A stretch of 58,336 bases of DNA from Streptomyces sp. DH5 (GCF_020873915.1 NZ_JAHWGP010000041.1:1-58336); one strand, 5' to 3'. Numbered from the stretch's first letter, positions 27,169 through 37,961 are shown. The notes: generated by a model from the sequence alone, not told the origin. Made by a program: numbers and translations.

Positions 27169-28158
27169 ATGCTCATCGACACCTACGGCCGGGTGGCCAC
27201 CGACCTGAGGGTCTCGCTGACCGACCGGTGCAACCTGCGCTGCACCTACTGCATGCCCGAAGAGGGCCTGCAGTGGCTGGCCAAGCCCGACCTGCTCACC
27301 GACGACGAGATCGTCCGCCTCATCGACGTCGCCGTCACCGCCCTAGGCATCGAGGAAGTCCGCTTCACCGGCGGCGAGCCCCTGCTCCGGCCCGGACTGG
27401 TCGGCATCGTCGAGCGCGTCGCCGCCCTGGAAGCCCGCCCGCAGATGTCCCTCACCACCAACGGCATCGGGCTGCGGCGCACCGCGACCGCCCTGAAGGC
27501 GGCGGGCCTGGACCGGGTCAACGTCTCCCTCGACACCCTCCGCCCCGACGTCTTCAAGACCCTCACCCGCCGCGACCGCCACAGGGACGTCCTCGACGGC
27601 CTGTACGCGGCCCGTGAGGCCGGCCTGACCCCCGTGAAGGTCAACTCGGTCCTGATGCCGGGGCTCAACGACGACGAGGCCCCCGACCTCCTCGCCTGGG
27701 CCGTGGAACACGACTACGAGCTGCGCTTCATCGAGCAGATGCCCCTGGACGCCCAGCACGGCTGGAAGCGCGACGGCATGATCACCGCCGGCGACATCCT
27801 CGCCTCGCTGCGCACCCGCTTCGAACTGACGCCGGAGGGCGAGCAGGCCCGCGGCTCCGCACCGGCCGAGCGCTGGCTGGTCGACGGGGGCCCGCACCGC
27901 GTCGGTGTCATCGCCTCCGTCACCCGCCCCTTCTGCGCCGCCTGCGACCGCACCCGCCTCACCGCCGACGGCCAGGTGCGCACCTGTCTCTTCGCGACCG
28001 AGGAGACCGACCTGCGGGCCGCCCTGCGCTCCGGCGCCGGTGACGAGGAGATCGCCCGCATCTGGAAACGCGCCATGTGGGGCAAGAAGGCCGGCGCGGG
28101 CCTGGACGACCCGTCCTTCGTCCAGCCGGACCGGCCGATGTCCGCGATCGGGGGCTGA
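27169..28158 (+). CDS. moaA: GTP 3',8-cyclase MoaA (molybdenum cofactor biosynthesis)
   Basis: The 329-residue radical SAM enzyme makes 3',8-cyclo-GTP, the first step of molybdopterin synthesis. The N-terminal iron-sulfur motif C21-x3-C25-x2-C28 (CNLRCTYC) is intact. The C-terminal cluster ligands C256, C259 and C273 (CAACDRTRL then CLF) are also intact. FTGGEPLLRPGL and LTTNGIGL mark the SAM core. The C-terminus ends IGG, as MoaA should. ATG follows GGGAGGGG. It is not linked here to other moa genes. Confidence 0.96.
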   Translation: MLIDTYGRVATDLRVSLTDRCNLRCTYCMPEEGLQWLAKPDLLTDDEIVRLIDVAVTALGIEEVRFTGGEPLLRPGLVGIVERVAALEARPQMSLTTNGIGLRRTATALKAAGLDRVNVSLDTLRPDVFKTLTRRDRHRDVLDGLYAAREAGLTPVKVNSVLMPGLNDDEAPDLLAWAVEHDYELRFIEQMPLDAQHGWKRDGMITAGDILASLRTRFELTPEGEQARGSAPAERWLVDGGPHRVGVIASVTRPFCAACDRTRLTADGQVRTCLFATEETDLRAALRSGAGDEEIARIWKRAMWGKKAGAGLDDPSFVQPDRPMSAIGG

Positions 28159-28181
28159 CCGTCCGTCGTGGAGGGTCAGCC
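28153..28181. terminator. Hairpin between moaA and convergent small gene
   Basis: GGCTGACC (28153-28160, overlapping the moaA stop) pairs with GGTCAGCC (28174-28181), which abuts the stop codon of the leftward gene. It is a short bidirectional terminator candidate. Confidence 0.55.
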
Positions 28182-28403
28182 TCAGGCCCTCCGTGCCTCC
28201 CACTCCTCGAACCGGACGACGTCCTTGAGGAACCCCCGGACCCCGAGGAACTGCGACAGATGCTCCCGGTGCTCCTCGCAGGCGAGCCACGTCTTCCGCC
28301 GCTCGGGCGTGTGCACCTTGGGGTTGTTCCAGGCGAGCACCCACACGGCGGCGGCGCGGCAGCTCTTCGCGGAACAGATCGGAGTCTCGGGATCAGGGAC
28401 CAT
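28182..28403 (-). CDS. Small cysteine-containing conserved protein
   Basis: The 73-residue protein starts at ATG 28403, or one codon earlier at GTG. It has Cys near residues 10 and 15 (CSAKSC), and CEEHREHLSQFLG near 42. This is a possible zinc site, CxxxxC plus CxxH. A conserved-looking core reads AVWVLAWNNPKVHTPERRK. Homologues in Streptomyces are sometimes mislabelled acetone carboxylase. I know of no function. It is convergent with moaA. Confidence 0.75.
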   Translation of the reverse strand: MVPDPETPICSAKSCRAAAVWVLAWNNPKVHTPERRKTWLACEEHREHLSQFLGVRGFLKDVVRFEEWEARRA

Positions 28404-28435
28404 CACACGCCGACCCTAACCCGGACGGAAAAGGC

Positions 28436-28471
28436 GACGCCGAGCAGCCACGGGGGGAGCTGCCCGGCGTC
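28436..28471 (-). terminator. Hairpin downstream of DUF3099 gene
   Basis: GACGCCG (28436-28442) pairs with CGGCGTC (28465-28471), with an inner GCAG/CTGC extension. It lies between two leftward genes, about 155 bases past the DUF3099 stop. It is a moderate candidate only. Confidence 0.4.
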
Positions 28472-28627
28472 GGTCCGTCGCTCCGACGGGGGATGCGGAG
28501 CGCGTACGAAGTATGTCACGGGTCACCCCGCCCCCGGCACCGGAAGCACATGATTGATCTGAGGTTTTCTTGAGCTTGGCGAGGAAGTGTCTTCCGCTCG
28601 CCGCCTCGCCCCGTCACGCCACGATCT

Positions 28628-29023
28628 TCACGACCGCTCGGGCCGCTCCGTTCGTGCGCCCGGCACCGGCCCTGACGCCACATCTTCCGCATCGGGTTCC
28701 GCCGTACCGTCGTTCGTCCGCGACGGCGCGATCATCGGCTTCATCGGCGTCGTCACGAAGGTCGACGGCAGGGACGGCGCATTCTCGCGCCCGGCGTTGG
28801 CGATCACCACCGCCACGTACGGCAGCACCGCGCCGAGCACCAGCGCCACGATCGCGACATGCCGCTCCACGTTCCACAGCGTTGCCGCGAGGATGACCGA
28901 GATCGTGCGGACCACCATCGAGATCACGTACCGGCGCTGGCGGGCGCGCACATCCTCCTGCAGGCCCGTCCGCGCGCCGGTGATCCGGAACACCTCGACG
29001 CCGCCGCCACGCTGCTTCCGCAT
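28628..29023 (-). CDS. DUF3099 domain membrane protein
   Basis: The 131-residue protein starts at ATG 29023 after GGTGGA. It begins MRKQRGGGVEVFRITGARTG, then two membrane helices around VVRTISVILAATL and VALVLGAVLPYVAVVIAN. A Pro/Thr-rich tail follows. This matches DUF3099 proteins common in actinobacteria. In-frame sequence upstream is not conserved in character. The function is unknown. Confidence 0.82.
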   Translation of the reverse strand: MRKQRGGGVEVFRITGARTGLQEDVRARQRRYVISMVVRTISVILAATLWNVERHVAIVALVLGAVLPYVAVVIANAGRENAPSLPSTFVTTPMKPMIAPSRTNDGTAEPDAEDVASGPVPGARTERPERS

Positions 29024-29270
29024 CACATTCCACCATCCGCCCGCAGAGGATTCTCCCCGCCCTGACCGTTCCGTGCCCCGGTCGGGGAACGCAGGCCCGG
29101 ACAGGTCCACGTTACGCCGCACCCGCCCGGGTCACGAGCCCGGGTCGGGGCCCCCGCCCGGACCGCACGACCTGCGCCGTAGCACGTACGCCCCGCCCGA
29201 CATGCGGCGTACCGCTTCTCGGCCGACACTGGTCAGCAATGCTCGTGTCAAGCCGTACGAGGAGGCATCC

Positions 29271-29549
29271 ATGGGCTGGTTGTGGGCGATCATCGTGGGT
29301 TTCGTGCTGGGTCTCATCGCCAAGGCGGTGATCCCCGGCAAGCAGCACATCCCGCTGTGGCTGGCCACCATCTGCGGCATGATCGGCGCCATCGCGGGAA
29401 ACGCCATCGCGCGGGGATTCGGGATCGAGGAGACGTCCGGCATCGACTGGGGCCGGCACATCTTCCAGCTGGGCGCGGCGATCGTCGCCGTCCTGCTCGC
29501 GGAAATGCTGTACACCGCGATGAAGCGCAGGAAGCACGAGCGGGTCTGA
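29271..29549 (+). CDS. GlsB/YeaQ/YmgE family membrane protein
   Basis: The 92-residue protein starts at ATG after GGAGG. It has three short hydrophobic helices with glycines in the pattern of transglycosylase-associated (YeaQ) proteins: IIVGFVLGLIAKAVIPGKQ, LWLATICGMIGAIAGNAIA and a third near 64-82. GlsB members are stress-induced membrane proteins of unclear role. It is convergent with tyrS. Confidence 0.85.
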   Translation: MGWLWAIIVGFVLGLIAKAVIPGKQHIPLWLATICGMIGAIAGNAIARGFGIEETSGIDWGRHIFQLGAAIVAVLLAEMLYTAMKRRKHERV

Positions 29550-29570
29550 CCCCCGGCCCCGAGGCGACGA

Positions 29571-29604
29571 GGGGCGGTCCCGGCCCGCCGCCGGAAACCG
29601 CCCC
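29571..29604. terminator. Hairpin between convergent GlsB-type and tyrS genes
   Basis: GGGGCGGT (29571-29578) and ACCGCCCC (29597-29604) form an 8-bp stem with an 18-nt loop in the short convergent gap. Confidence 0.5.
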
Positions 29605-29622
29605 CCCGGGCAAGCCGTCGGC

Positions 29623-30891
29623 TCAGCCGGCCGTGACCTCCACCGCCGCCAGGTTCTTCTTGCCCCGGCGCAGCACCAGCCAGCGCCCGTGCAGCAGATC
29701 CTCCGTGGCGGGGACGGCGTCCTCGGCGGTGACCTTGACGTTGTTCACGTAGGCACCGCCCTCCTTCACCGTGCGCCGCGCGGCCGACTTGCTCGGCACC
29801 AGACCCACCTCGGCGAACAGGTCGACCACCGCCGAGAGCTCGGCCACCCTGACGTGCGGCACCTCGGAGAGCGCCGACGCCAGCGTACGGTCGTCCAGCT
29901 CACCCAGCTCGCCCTGCCCGAACAGGGCCTTCGACGCGGCGATCACGGCGGCCGTCTGGTCGGCGCCGTGCACCAGCGTCGTCAGCTCCTCCGCCAGCGC
30001 GCGCTGCGCGGCCCGGGCCTGCGGACGCTCCGCCGTCTGCCGCTCCAGCTCCTCCAGTTCCTCGCGGGACCTGAAGGACAGGATCCGCATGTACCCGGAG
30101 ACGTCCCGGTCGTCCGTGTTCAGCCAGAACTGGTAGAACGCGTACGGCGTCGTCATCTCCGCATCGAGCCAGACGGCGCCGCCCTCGGTCTTGCCGAACT
30201 TGGTGCCGTCCGCCTTCGTCATCAGCGGCGTGGCGTAGGCGTGGGCCGTGGCGTCCGGCTCCAGCCGGTGCAGCAGGTCCAGGCCGGCCGTGAGGTTGCC
30301 CCACTGGTCGCTGCCGCCCTGCTGCATCGTGCAGCCGTAGCGCCGGTACAGCTGGAGGAAGTCCATCGCCTGCAGCAGCTGGTAACTGAACTCCGTGTAG
30401 CTGATGCCCTCGGAGGACTCCAGACGCCGGGCGACCGAGTCCTTCGTCAGCATCTTGTTGACGCGGAAGTGCTTGCCGATGTCCCGCAGGAACTCGATCG
30501 CGGAGAGGTTCTGCGTCCAGTCGAGGTTGTTGACCATCATGGCCGCGTTCTCGCCCTCGAAGCTCAGGAAGGGCTCGATCTGGCCACGCAGTCGCTCGAC
30601 CCAGCCCGCGACGGTCTCCGGCGGGTTCAGCGTGCGCTCGGCGGTCGGGCGCGGGTCACCGATCTGCCCGGTGGCCCCGCCGACCAGCGCCAGCGGCCGG
30701 TGACCGGCCTGCTGGAGCCGGCGCAGCGTGAGGACCTGCACCAGATGCCCCACGTGCAGCGACGGAGCCGTCGGGTCGAAGCCGCAATAGAACGTGACGG
30801 GACCGTCCGCGAGCGCCTTGCGCAAAGCGTCCTCGTCGGTGGACTGGGCGAACAGCCCGCGCCACTTCAGCTCGTCGACGATGTCCGTCAC
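29623..30891 (-). CDS. tyrS: Tyrosyl-tRNA synthetase
   Basis: The 422-residue class I synthetase charges tRNA-Tyr. The HIGH-type motif HVGH lies at 46-49 and the KMSKS-equivalent KFGKT near 232. The C-terminal S4 RNA-binding domain ([18 protein letters not shown]) and the usual length support the call. The GTG at 30891 follows a GAGGAGA site. A longer upstream frame adds nine residues and is unlikely. No T-box or tRNA-like leader is visible in the 66-bp gap upstream. Confidence 0.96.
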   Translation of the reverse strand: MTDIVDELKWRGLFAQSTDEDALRKALADGPVTFYCGFDPTAPSLHVGHLVQVLTLRRLQQAGHRPLALVGGATGQIGDPRPTAERTLNPPETVAGWVERLRGQIEPFLSFEGENAAMMVNNLDWTQNLSAIEFLRDIGKHFRVNKMLTKDSVARRLESSEGISYTEFSYQLLQAMDFLQLYRRYGCTMQQGGSDQWGNLTAGLDLLHRLEPDATAHAYATPLMTKADGTKFGKTEGGAVWLDAEMTTPYAFYQFWLNTDDRDVSGYMRILSFRSREELEELERQTAERPQARAAQRALAEELTTLVHGADQTAAVIAASKALFGQGELGELDDRTLASALSEVPHVRVAELSAVVDLFAEVGLVPSKSAARRTVKEGGAYVNNVKVTAEDAVPATEDLLHGRWLVLRRGKKNLAAVEVTAG

Positions 30892-30957
30892 GGTTCTCGT
30901 GTCTCCTCGGTGGTCCACGGCCGGTCGGGTGACGGCCGCATGCGAATGCCTACGAGG

Positions 30958-32348
30958 TTATACGCCCTGGCTGACGGAGCTCATATTGAAATCGGGGACG
31001 CGCAGCGCCGGCATCGCGGCCCTGGTGAACCAGTCGCTCCACTCCCTGGGCAGCGTCCTCTCCGTACGGCCCGCCTCCGCCGCCCGGCCGAGCAGGTCCA
31101 CCGGCGACTCGTTGAACCGGAAGTTGTTGACCTCACCGGTCACCTCGCCGTTCTCCACGAGGTACACCCCGTCCCGGGTCAGGCCCGTGAGCAGCAGCGT
31201 CGCCGGATCGACCTCGCGGATGTACCACAGGCAGGTCAGCAGCAGACCGCGTCCGGTGGCCGCGACCATCTCCTCCAGCGAGCGGTCCCCGCCCCCGTCC
31301 AGGATCAGGTTGTCGATCGCGGGCGCGGTCGGCAGTCCGGTCAGGGACGCGCCGTGCCTGCTGGTCGTCAGCCGGTTCAGCTCGCCCCGCCGCACCCACT
31401 CCGTCGCCGTCAGCGGCAGCCCGTTGTCGAACACCGACTGGTCGCCGCCCGAGGAGTGCGCGATCACGAACGGCGCCGACTCCAGACCCGGCTCGTGCGG
31501 GTCGCTGCGCAGGGTCAGCGGCAGCTCGGCCAGCCGCTCACCGACCCGGGTGCCGCCGCCCGGCTTGGAGAACACCGTGCGCCCCTCGGCCGCGTCCCGC
31601 CCCGAGGCCGACCACAGCTGGTAGATCAGCAGATCGGCCACCGCGGACGGCGGCAGCAGCGTCTCGTAACGTCCCGCCGGCAGCTCCAGCCGCCGCTCGG
31701 CCCAGCCCAGCCGCACGGCCAGCTCGGCGTCGAGCACCGTCGGGTCGACGTCCTCGAAGTCCCGCGTGGAACGCCCCGCCCACGCCGACCGCGTACGGTC
31801 CGGCGACTTGGCGTTCACCTCCAGCGTGCCGTTGGGCTGGTCGTGCCGCAGCCGCAGCCCCGCCGACGTGCCGACGTAACTGGAGACCAGCTCGTGGTTG
31901 GCGAAGCCGTACAGCTCCCGGCCGCCGGCCCGGGCGCGGGCGAACGCCTCGCCCAGCGCCGGGGCGAAGTCGGCGAACACCGCGGAGGAGGTCTCCGCGG
32001 GCGGCTCGGTGAAATCGGGTGACGGCTCCACCCCCGCGACCAGCGGCTGTGCGTCCTCGGCCGGGCCCGCGCCCCGCGCGGCGGCCTCGGCGGCCCGCAC
32101 CAGGGGCTCCAGCTCGTCGACGGTGACCGCCGACCGGGACACCACCCCGGAGGCCGTGCCCTGCGCGCCGTCGACCGTGGCGATCACGGTGAGCGTGCGC
32201 CCGCGCGTCACACCGTTCGTGGTGAGCGCGTTGCCCGCCCAGCGCAGATTGGCGGTCGACTCCTCGTCGGCGATCACGACACAGCCGTCGGCCCGGGACA
32301 GTGCGAGCGCGCGCTCGACGATCTCGTGCGGCTTGGTGGTTCGCGCGC

Positions 32349-32352
<4 letters not shown>
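30958..32352 (-). CDS. TldE/PmbA family metalloprotease subunit
   Basis: The 464-residue protein is the inactive-type partner of the TldD/TldE protease. It starts at an ATG overlapping the TldD stop (ATGA, 32349-32352). It begins with EIVERALALSRADGCVV. Later blocks include GLESAPFVIAHSSGGDQSV, and near the end LTRDGVYLVENGEVTGEVNN and FRFNESP. It lacks the HExxxH motif of its partner, as expected. In Escherichia coli the complex processes microcin B17 and degrades CcdA. Here it lies in a two-gene operon. Confidence 0.93.
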
Positions 32353-33872
<1,520 letters not shown>

Positions 33873-34121
33873 GAGTGGCCTCCCCTTCTCACCATCGCGA
33901 GATGTGCTCATCCGTCAGCAGTGAACCACGGGTGTCCCCAGGCAGCGTGACGGACGGCCGCCGCGGTGTGCCACTCGTGCCCGGGGGTTCCCGACTGCCT
34001 CCGGAACAACGGCTGTTCACCGGCCGGCAGAGGTTCCGTCACTGTCCGTGCGTGGAATCGCCGTACGTTCGGGAGCGCCGGTCCGGACGATCATCCGGAC
34101 AGCCCGACTCAAGGAGTGCGT

Positions 34122-34454
34122 ATGCGTATACGTCGTGTGGCCGCCCTGGCGGCCGCGACCGCCGGTCTTCTCACGGCCCTGTCCGCTCCCGCCGCGGTCG
34201 CCGATGCCAAGGCCAGTGCCGGCGGGCTGACGGCCTGCAACCACCGTGCGCAGGACATCACCGTGGAGTTCCCGCTGCGGGGCGGCTTCAGCACCTACGT
34301 CATCGACCCCAGCACCTGCCTGCGCACGAACCTGGGCGGCGGCCGGGCCGGCGAGCAGGCCGTGGCGTACGCCCACTACAGCGGCGGGCACAAGCTCGCC
34401 GTGGACCACTTCTTCTTCGACAGCCGGTCCTGGTACACCCGCCACGTGCACTGA
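34122..34454 (+). CDS. Small secreted protein, function unknown
   Basis: The 110-residue protein starts at ATG after AAGGAG. It has a classic signal peptide: RIRR, a hydrophobic core, and cleavage near AAVADA. The mature part of about 82 residues has two Cys (near 39 and 66) that could form a disulfide. It is rich in aromatic residues near the end (DHFFFDSRSWYTRHVH). I do not recognise the family. It is a single gene, divergent from TldD. Confidence 0.78.
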   Translation: MRIRRVAALAAATAGLLTALSAPAAVADAKASAGGLTACNHRAQDITVEFPLRGGFSTYVIDPSTCLRTNLGGGRAGEQAVAYAHYSGGHKLAVDHFFFDSRSWYTRHVH

Positions 34455-34829
34455 GCCGCAGGACACGGGAAGCGCTTCCGCACGACCCGCCACCGCACAC
34501 CGTCTACCAGTCGCCGACAGCCGGGTCACCTGCGACTTACGCCCACCGCAGGCAGCAACGACTCCAGCGCCGACCACTGCTCATCAGGAAGATCCCCTCG
34601 CCCCACACCTTGATCATCAGCGTGCAGGGCGTGCACAGAGAACCGGACCTGAAACACGGCCTGGGAAGAAGCGGCGGGGCAAGTCCGCCCCGACCAACTG
34701 GGAGGAGGCTTGTTCGGCTCTCCCGTCCCTGGCGGGACCTGGCCGCGGACATCGGAGCCCTGGCCGAGTCGGTCGACACCGCGCGCGGCGGGGGGACCTC
34801 GTGAAAGCGACCACGGCGAGCTGGATGTA
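34455..34829 (+). other. Gap with a possible gene remnant
   Basis: This 375-bp stretch has no complete gene. Near its end, about 34707-34804 reads in one frame as RLVRLSRPWRDLAADIGALA followed by ESVDTARGGGTS and a stop. Codon usage there is strongly coding-like, suggesting the 3' end of a degraded gene. No start or upstream homology is visible. It sits directly before the toxin-antitoxin operator. Confidence 0.35.
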
Positions 34830-34851
34830 GGTACTCTCAGAGATATGTACC
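34830..34851. promoter_or_regulatory. Inverted-repeat operator before the toxin-antitoxin pair
   Basis: GGTAC (34830-34834) and GTACC (34847-34851) flank a smaller CTCTCAGAG palindrome, 31 bases before the antitoxin start. The TGTAC core resembles boxes bound by YefM/Phd-type antitoxins. Autoregulation by the antitoxin or complex is inferred. Confidence 0.6.
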
Positions 34852-34881
34852 CACAACCTTCCTGCTGTGAGGGGGCGCGGT

Positions 34882-35166
34882 ATGAGCACCATTTCCGTCC
34901 GTGAGTTCTCGTACAACCCCAGCGCGGTCTTCGCCCGCGTCGAGAAGGGCGAGGCGATCGAGGTCACCCGGCACGGCAACGTGATCGCGATACTGTCACC
35001 GGCCGGCAGCCCCATGGAGCGGTACGCGCACCTGGTGGCGCAAGGGAAGATCAAGCTGAAGCCGGTCACCGCCGCCGAGCGCCACAGCATGCCGCACTAC
35101 GAGGTGCCGGATGACGACGATCCCGTGGCGCTCCTGCTGGCCGAGCGCGAAGAGGACGACCGTTGA
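34882..35166 (+). CDS. Phd/YefM-type antitoxin
   Basis: The 94-residue protein starts at ATG after GAGGGGG. It begins MSTISVREFSYNPSAVFARV, followed by GEAIEVTRHGNVIAIL, the Phd/YefM DNA-binding fold. An acidic C-terminus (PDDDDPVALLLAEREEDD) is likely disordered and wraps the toxin. Its stop overlaps the TTG start of the PIN toxin gene (TTGA). It probably neutralises the toxin and represses the operon. Confidence 0.9.
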   Translation: MSTISVREFSYNPSAVFARVEKGEAIEVTRHGNVIAILSPAGSPMERYAHLVAQGKIKLKPVTAAERHSMPHYEVPDDDDPVALLLAEREEDDR

Positions 35167-35570
35167 TCTACCTGGACACGTCCGCGCTGGTCACCTGGAT
35201 GACCCGGCGCAGCCACTGGGGCGCGCTGGACGTCTTTCTCCAGGAACGGGCCAGGGAACCGCTCGCCACCAGCACGCTCGGCTTCGTGGAAACCGTACGG
35301 ACTCTGGACCTGATGGGGCACTTCCCCAAGGCCATGGAGGACCTGGACGCCCGGATCACCGAAATCCTCCTCACCCGGGAGGTCCGTGACGCGGCGGCTC
35401 TGCTGGTCGGGCGTCTGAGGACCCTGGACGCTGTTCACGTGGCCAGCGCTTTGTCCCTGCGGGACGACCTGACCGCCGTGGTGACCTACGACCGCAGGAT
35501 GCTGGAGACCGCGCGCGCCGAAGGGCTGCCGGCCCACGCGCCCGGTATGCCGGACTGTCCCGGGGCCTGA
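35163..35570 (+). CDS. PIN-domain toxin (VapC-like ribonuclease)
   Basis: The 135-residue protein starts at TTG inside the antitoxin stop. It has the PIN-domain signature MIYLDTSALV with Asp5, a conserved Glu in TLGFVETVR near 43, and LDAVHVASAL near 89. VVTYDRRMLETARAEGL near 103 carries the last acidic residue. These residues coordinate magnesium for RNA cleavage, usually of tRNA or mRNA. The pair is complete and appears functional. Confidence 0.9.
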   Translation: MIYLDTSALVTWMTRRSHWGALDVFLQERAREPLATSTLGFVETVRTLDLMGHFPKAMEDLDARITEILLTREVRDAAALLVGRLRTLDAVHVASALSLRDDLTAVVTYDRRMLETARAEGLPAHAPGMPDCPGA

Positions 35571-35729
35571 ACTGTAGGAACCCGACAGGAGGCCGCGAGC
35601 GCCACTGTCGGTGCCCCAATGTCCCGGGGCGGGGGCGGACCGATAGGTTTTCGGGTAGGCCGCCCGTCATCGCCGCCCGTCGTCCGGGTGCTCGGGCGGG
35701 GAAAGAACCGCTATCGAAAGGGTGATCCG

Positions 35730-36434
35730 TTGAGCCGCTCGGTTCTCGTCACCGGAGGCAACCGGGGCATCGGCCTCGCCATCGCCCGCGCGTTCGCCGA
35801 CGCCGGCGACAAGGTCGCCATCACGTACCGCTCGGGTGAGCCGCCGGCCGGCTTCCTCGCCGTCAAGTGCGACATCACCGACACCGAGCAGGTGGAGCAG
35901 GCCTACAAGGAGATCGAGGAGGCCCACGGTCCCGTCGAGGTCCTGGTCGCCAACGCCGGCATCACCAAGGACCAGTTGCTGATGCGGATGTCCGAGGAGG
36001 ACTTCACCTCGGTCGTCGAGACGAACCTCACCGGCACCTTCCGGGTCGTCAAGCGGGCCAACCGCGGGATGCTGCGCGCCAAGAAGGGCCGCGTCGTCCT
36101 GATCTCCTCCGTGGTCGGTCTGCTCGGCTCCGCGGGGCAGGCGAACTACGCCGCCTCCAAGGCCGGTCTGGTCGGCTTCGCCCGCTCCCTCGCCCGTGAG
36201 CTGGGTTCGCGGAACATCACCTTCAACGTCGTCGCCCCCGGATTCGTCGACACCGACATGACCCGGGAGCTCTCCGACGAGCAGCAGACGAAGATCCTGG
36301 CGCAGGTGCCGCTCGCCCGGTACGCGCAGCCCGAGGAGATCGCCGCGGCCGTGCGGTTCCTGGCCTCGGACGACGCCTCGTACATCACTGGAGCCGTCAT
36401 TCCCGTTGACGGCGGACTGGGAATGGGTCACTGA
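35730..36434 (+). CDS. fabG: 3-oxoacyl-ACP reductase FabG
   Basis: The 234-residue SDR reduces 3-ketoacyl-ACP with NADPH. It shows TGGNRGIGLAIA at the N-terminus, NAGI near 74, and ISSVVG with catalytic Ser near 127. YAASK gives Tyr140 and Lys144, and the C-terminus is PVDGGLGMGH. The start is TTG at 35730 after AAAGGG, matching the family N-terminus. It is 5 bases upstream of fabI, so they form an operon for two steps of type II fatty acid synthesis. Confidence 0.94.
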   Translation: MSRSVLVTGGNRGIGLAIARAFADAGDKVAITYRSGEPPAGFLAVKCDITDTEQVEQAYKEIEEAHGPVEVLVANAGITKDQLLMRMSEEDFTSVVETNLTGTFRVVKRANRGMLRAKKGRVVLISSVVGLLGSAGQANYAASKAGLVGFARSLARELGSRNITFNVVAPGFVDTDMTRELSDEQQTKILAQVPLARYAQPEEIAAAVRFLASDDASYITGAVIPVDGGLGMGH

Positions 36435-36439
36435 ACACC

Positions 36440-37207
36440 ATGAGCGGAATCCTCGAGGGCAAGCGCGTCCTGATCACCGGTGTGCTGACGGAGGCGTCCA
36501 TCGCCTTCCACACCGCCAAGCTGGCCCAGGAGCAGGGCGCCCAGGTCATCCTGACCGCGTTCCCGCGGCCCACCCTGACCGAGCGCATCGCCAAGAAGCT
36601 GCCGGAGCCGGTCAAGGTCATCGAGCTCGACGTCACCAACGACGAGCACCTGGGCCGCCTGGCCGACGTCGTCGGTGAGGAGCTCGGCGGGCTCGACGGC
36701 GTCGTCCACTCCATCGGCTTCGCGCCGCAGGACGCGCTCGGCGGCAACTTCCTCAACACGCCGTTCGAGTCGGTCGCCACGGCCATGCACGTCTCGGCGT
36801 TCTCCCTGAAGTCGCTGACCATGGCCTGCCTGCCGCTGATGCAGAACGGCGGCTCGGTCGTCGGCCTCACCTTCGACGCGCAGTTCGCCTGGCCGCAGTA
36901 CGACTGGATGGGTCCCGCCAAGGCCGCCCTGGAGGCCACCAGCCGCTACATGGCGCGCGACCTGGGCAAGCAGAACGTCCGCTGCAACCTGATCTCCGCG
37001 GGTCCGCTCGGCTCCATGGCCGCCAAGTCCATCCCGGGCTTCAGCGAGCTGGCCTCCGTGTGGGACACCCGTGCGCCGCTGGAGTGGGACCTGAAGGACC
37101 CGGAGCCGGCCGGCCGCGGTGTCGTCGCCCTGCTGAGCGACTGGTTCCCGAAGACCACGGGCGAGATCGTCCACGTGGACGGCGGTCTGCACGCCATCGG
37201 CGCCTGA
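36440..37207 (+). CDS. fabI: Enoyl-ACP reductase FabI (InhA-type)
   Basis: The 255-residue enzyme reduces trans-2-enoyl-ACP with NADH, the last step of each fatty acid elongation cycle. Signature features are GVLTEASIAFHTAKLAQEQG, SIGFAPQ near 94, and the Tyr154-x6-Lys161 catalytic pair (YDWMGPAKAAL). ISAGPLGSMAAKSIPGF forms the substrate loop. It is the homologue of the isoniazid and triclosan target. It is cotranscribed with fabG and ends at a strong bidirectional terminator. Confidence 0.95.
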   Translation: MSGILEGKRVLITGVLTEASIAFHTAKLAQEQGAQVILTAFPRPTLTERIAKKLPEPVKVIELDVTNDEHLGRLADVVGEELGGLDGVVHSIGFAPQDALGGNFLNTPFESVATAMHVSAFSLKSLTMACLPLMQNGGSVVGLTFDAQFAWPQYDWMGPAKAALEATSRYMARDLGKQNVRCNLISAGPLGSMAAKSIPGFSELASVWDTRAPLEWDLKDPEPAGRGVVALLSDWFPKTTGEIVHVDGGLHAIGA

Positions 37208-37222
37208 CCGTACGCCGCACCA

Positions 37223-37252
37223 GGGCCCGCGTCCCCGGAGGGACGCGGGCCC
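37223..37252. terminator. Bidirectional terminator between fabI and GntR gene
   Basis: GGGCCCGCGTCCC and GGGACGCGGGCCC form a perfect 13-bp stem around a CGGA tetraloop. It lies between convergent genes. Confidence 0.85.
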
Positions 37253-37268
37253 TTCGCGCGGGCTCCGC

Positions 37269-37961
37269 TCAGCCTGCGGAGGGCGGAGCGAACCGCCCCG
37301 GACGGCACACGAACGGATAGGAGGCCGCCTCCTCGGCCGCCGCCGCCGCGTCACCCGCGCGGATCGCGTCCACCAGCCGCCCGTGGTCCATGTGCGCCGC
37401 GGGCGACATGTCCCCGCCCACGTCGCCGCGCAGCCAGTCCCGCAGCACCTCGCTGAGGTCCGCGTACACGGCGGTCATCACGTCGTTGTGCGAGGCGGCC
37501 ACGACCGCCAGGTGGAACGTGGCGTCCGCCGCCACGAACGCCTCCGCGTCCCCCGATTCCCAGGCTTCCTCCCGGCGCCGCAGCAGGGTGTCGATCTGCC
37601 TGAGGTCCTTCTCCGTGCGCCGCTCGGCGGCCAGCCGCGCCGCCGACGACTCCAGGGTGGAACGCAGCTCGCCGATGTGCCGGGGGTCGGCGTCGGCGAA
37701 ACGGCGGTGCATCACGCCGGCCAGCTCGCTCGTGGCCACCACGTACGTCCCCGAACCCTGGCGGATGTCCAGCAGCCCGTTGTGCGCCAGGGCGCGGACG
37801 GCCTCGCGGACCGTGTTGCGGGCCACCCCCAGCCGCTCGACCAGCTCCGGCTCGGTGGGGATGCGCGTGCCGACCGGCCACTCGCCCGACGTGATCTGCG
37901 CCCGCAGAGCGGCGATGACCTGCTCGGACAGCGCCGAACGGCGCGGATGACTCAGAGGCAT
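37269..37961 (-). CDS. FadR-subfamily GntR transcriptional regulator
   Basis: The 230-residue protein has an N-terminal winged helix: SEQVIAALRAQITSGEWPVG, then PTEPELVERLGVARNTVREA and an RQGSGTYVV wing. A C-terminal FCD ligand domain spans about residues 85-215. The gene is divergent from an MFS transporter and separated by 85 bp holding a perfect palindrome. It therefore probably represses that gene and its own. The effector is unknown. Confidence 0.93.
   Translation of the reverse strand: MPLSHPRRSALSEQVIAALRAQITSGEWPVGTRIPTEPELVERLGVARNTVREAVRALAHNGLLDIRQGSGTYVVATSELAGVMHRRFADADPRHIGELRSTLESSAARLAAERRTEKDLRQIDTLLRRREEAWESGDAEAFVAADATFHLAVVAASHNDVMTAVYADLSEVLRDWLRGDVGGDMSPAAHMDHGRLVDAIRAGDAAAAAEEAASYPFVCRPGRFAPPSAG

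Noticed and set aside
30892-30957. T-box leader of tyrS
   Set aside because: The gap is only 66 bp, too short for a T-box, and lacks its conserved sequence.
34120-35570. Integrative element with attachment sites around the toxin-antitoxin pair
   Set aside because: No integrase, tRNA gene or flanking direct repeats are visible.
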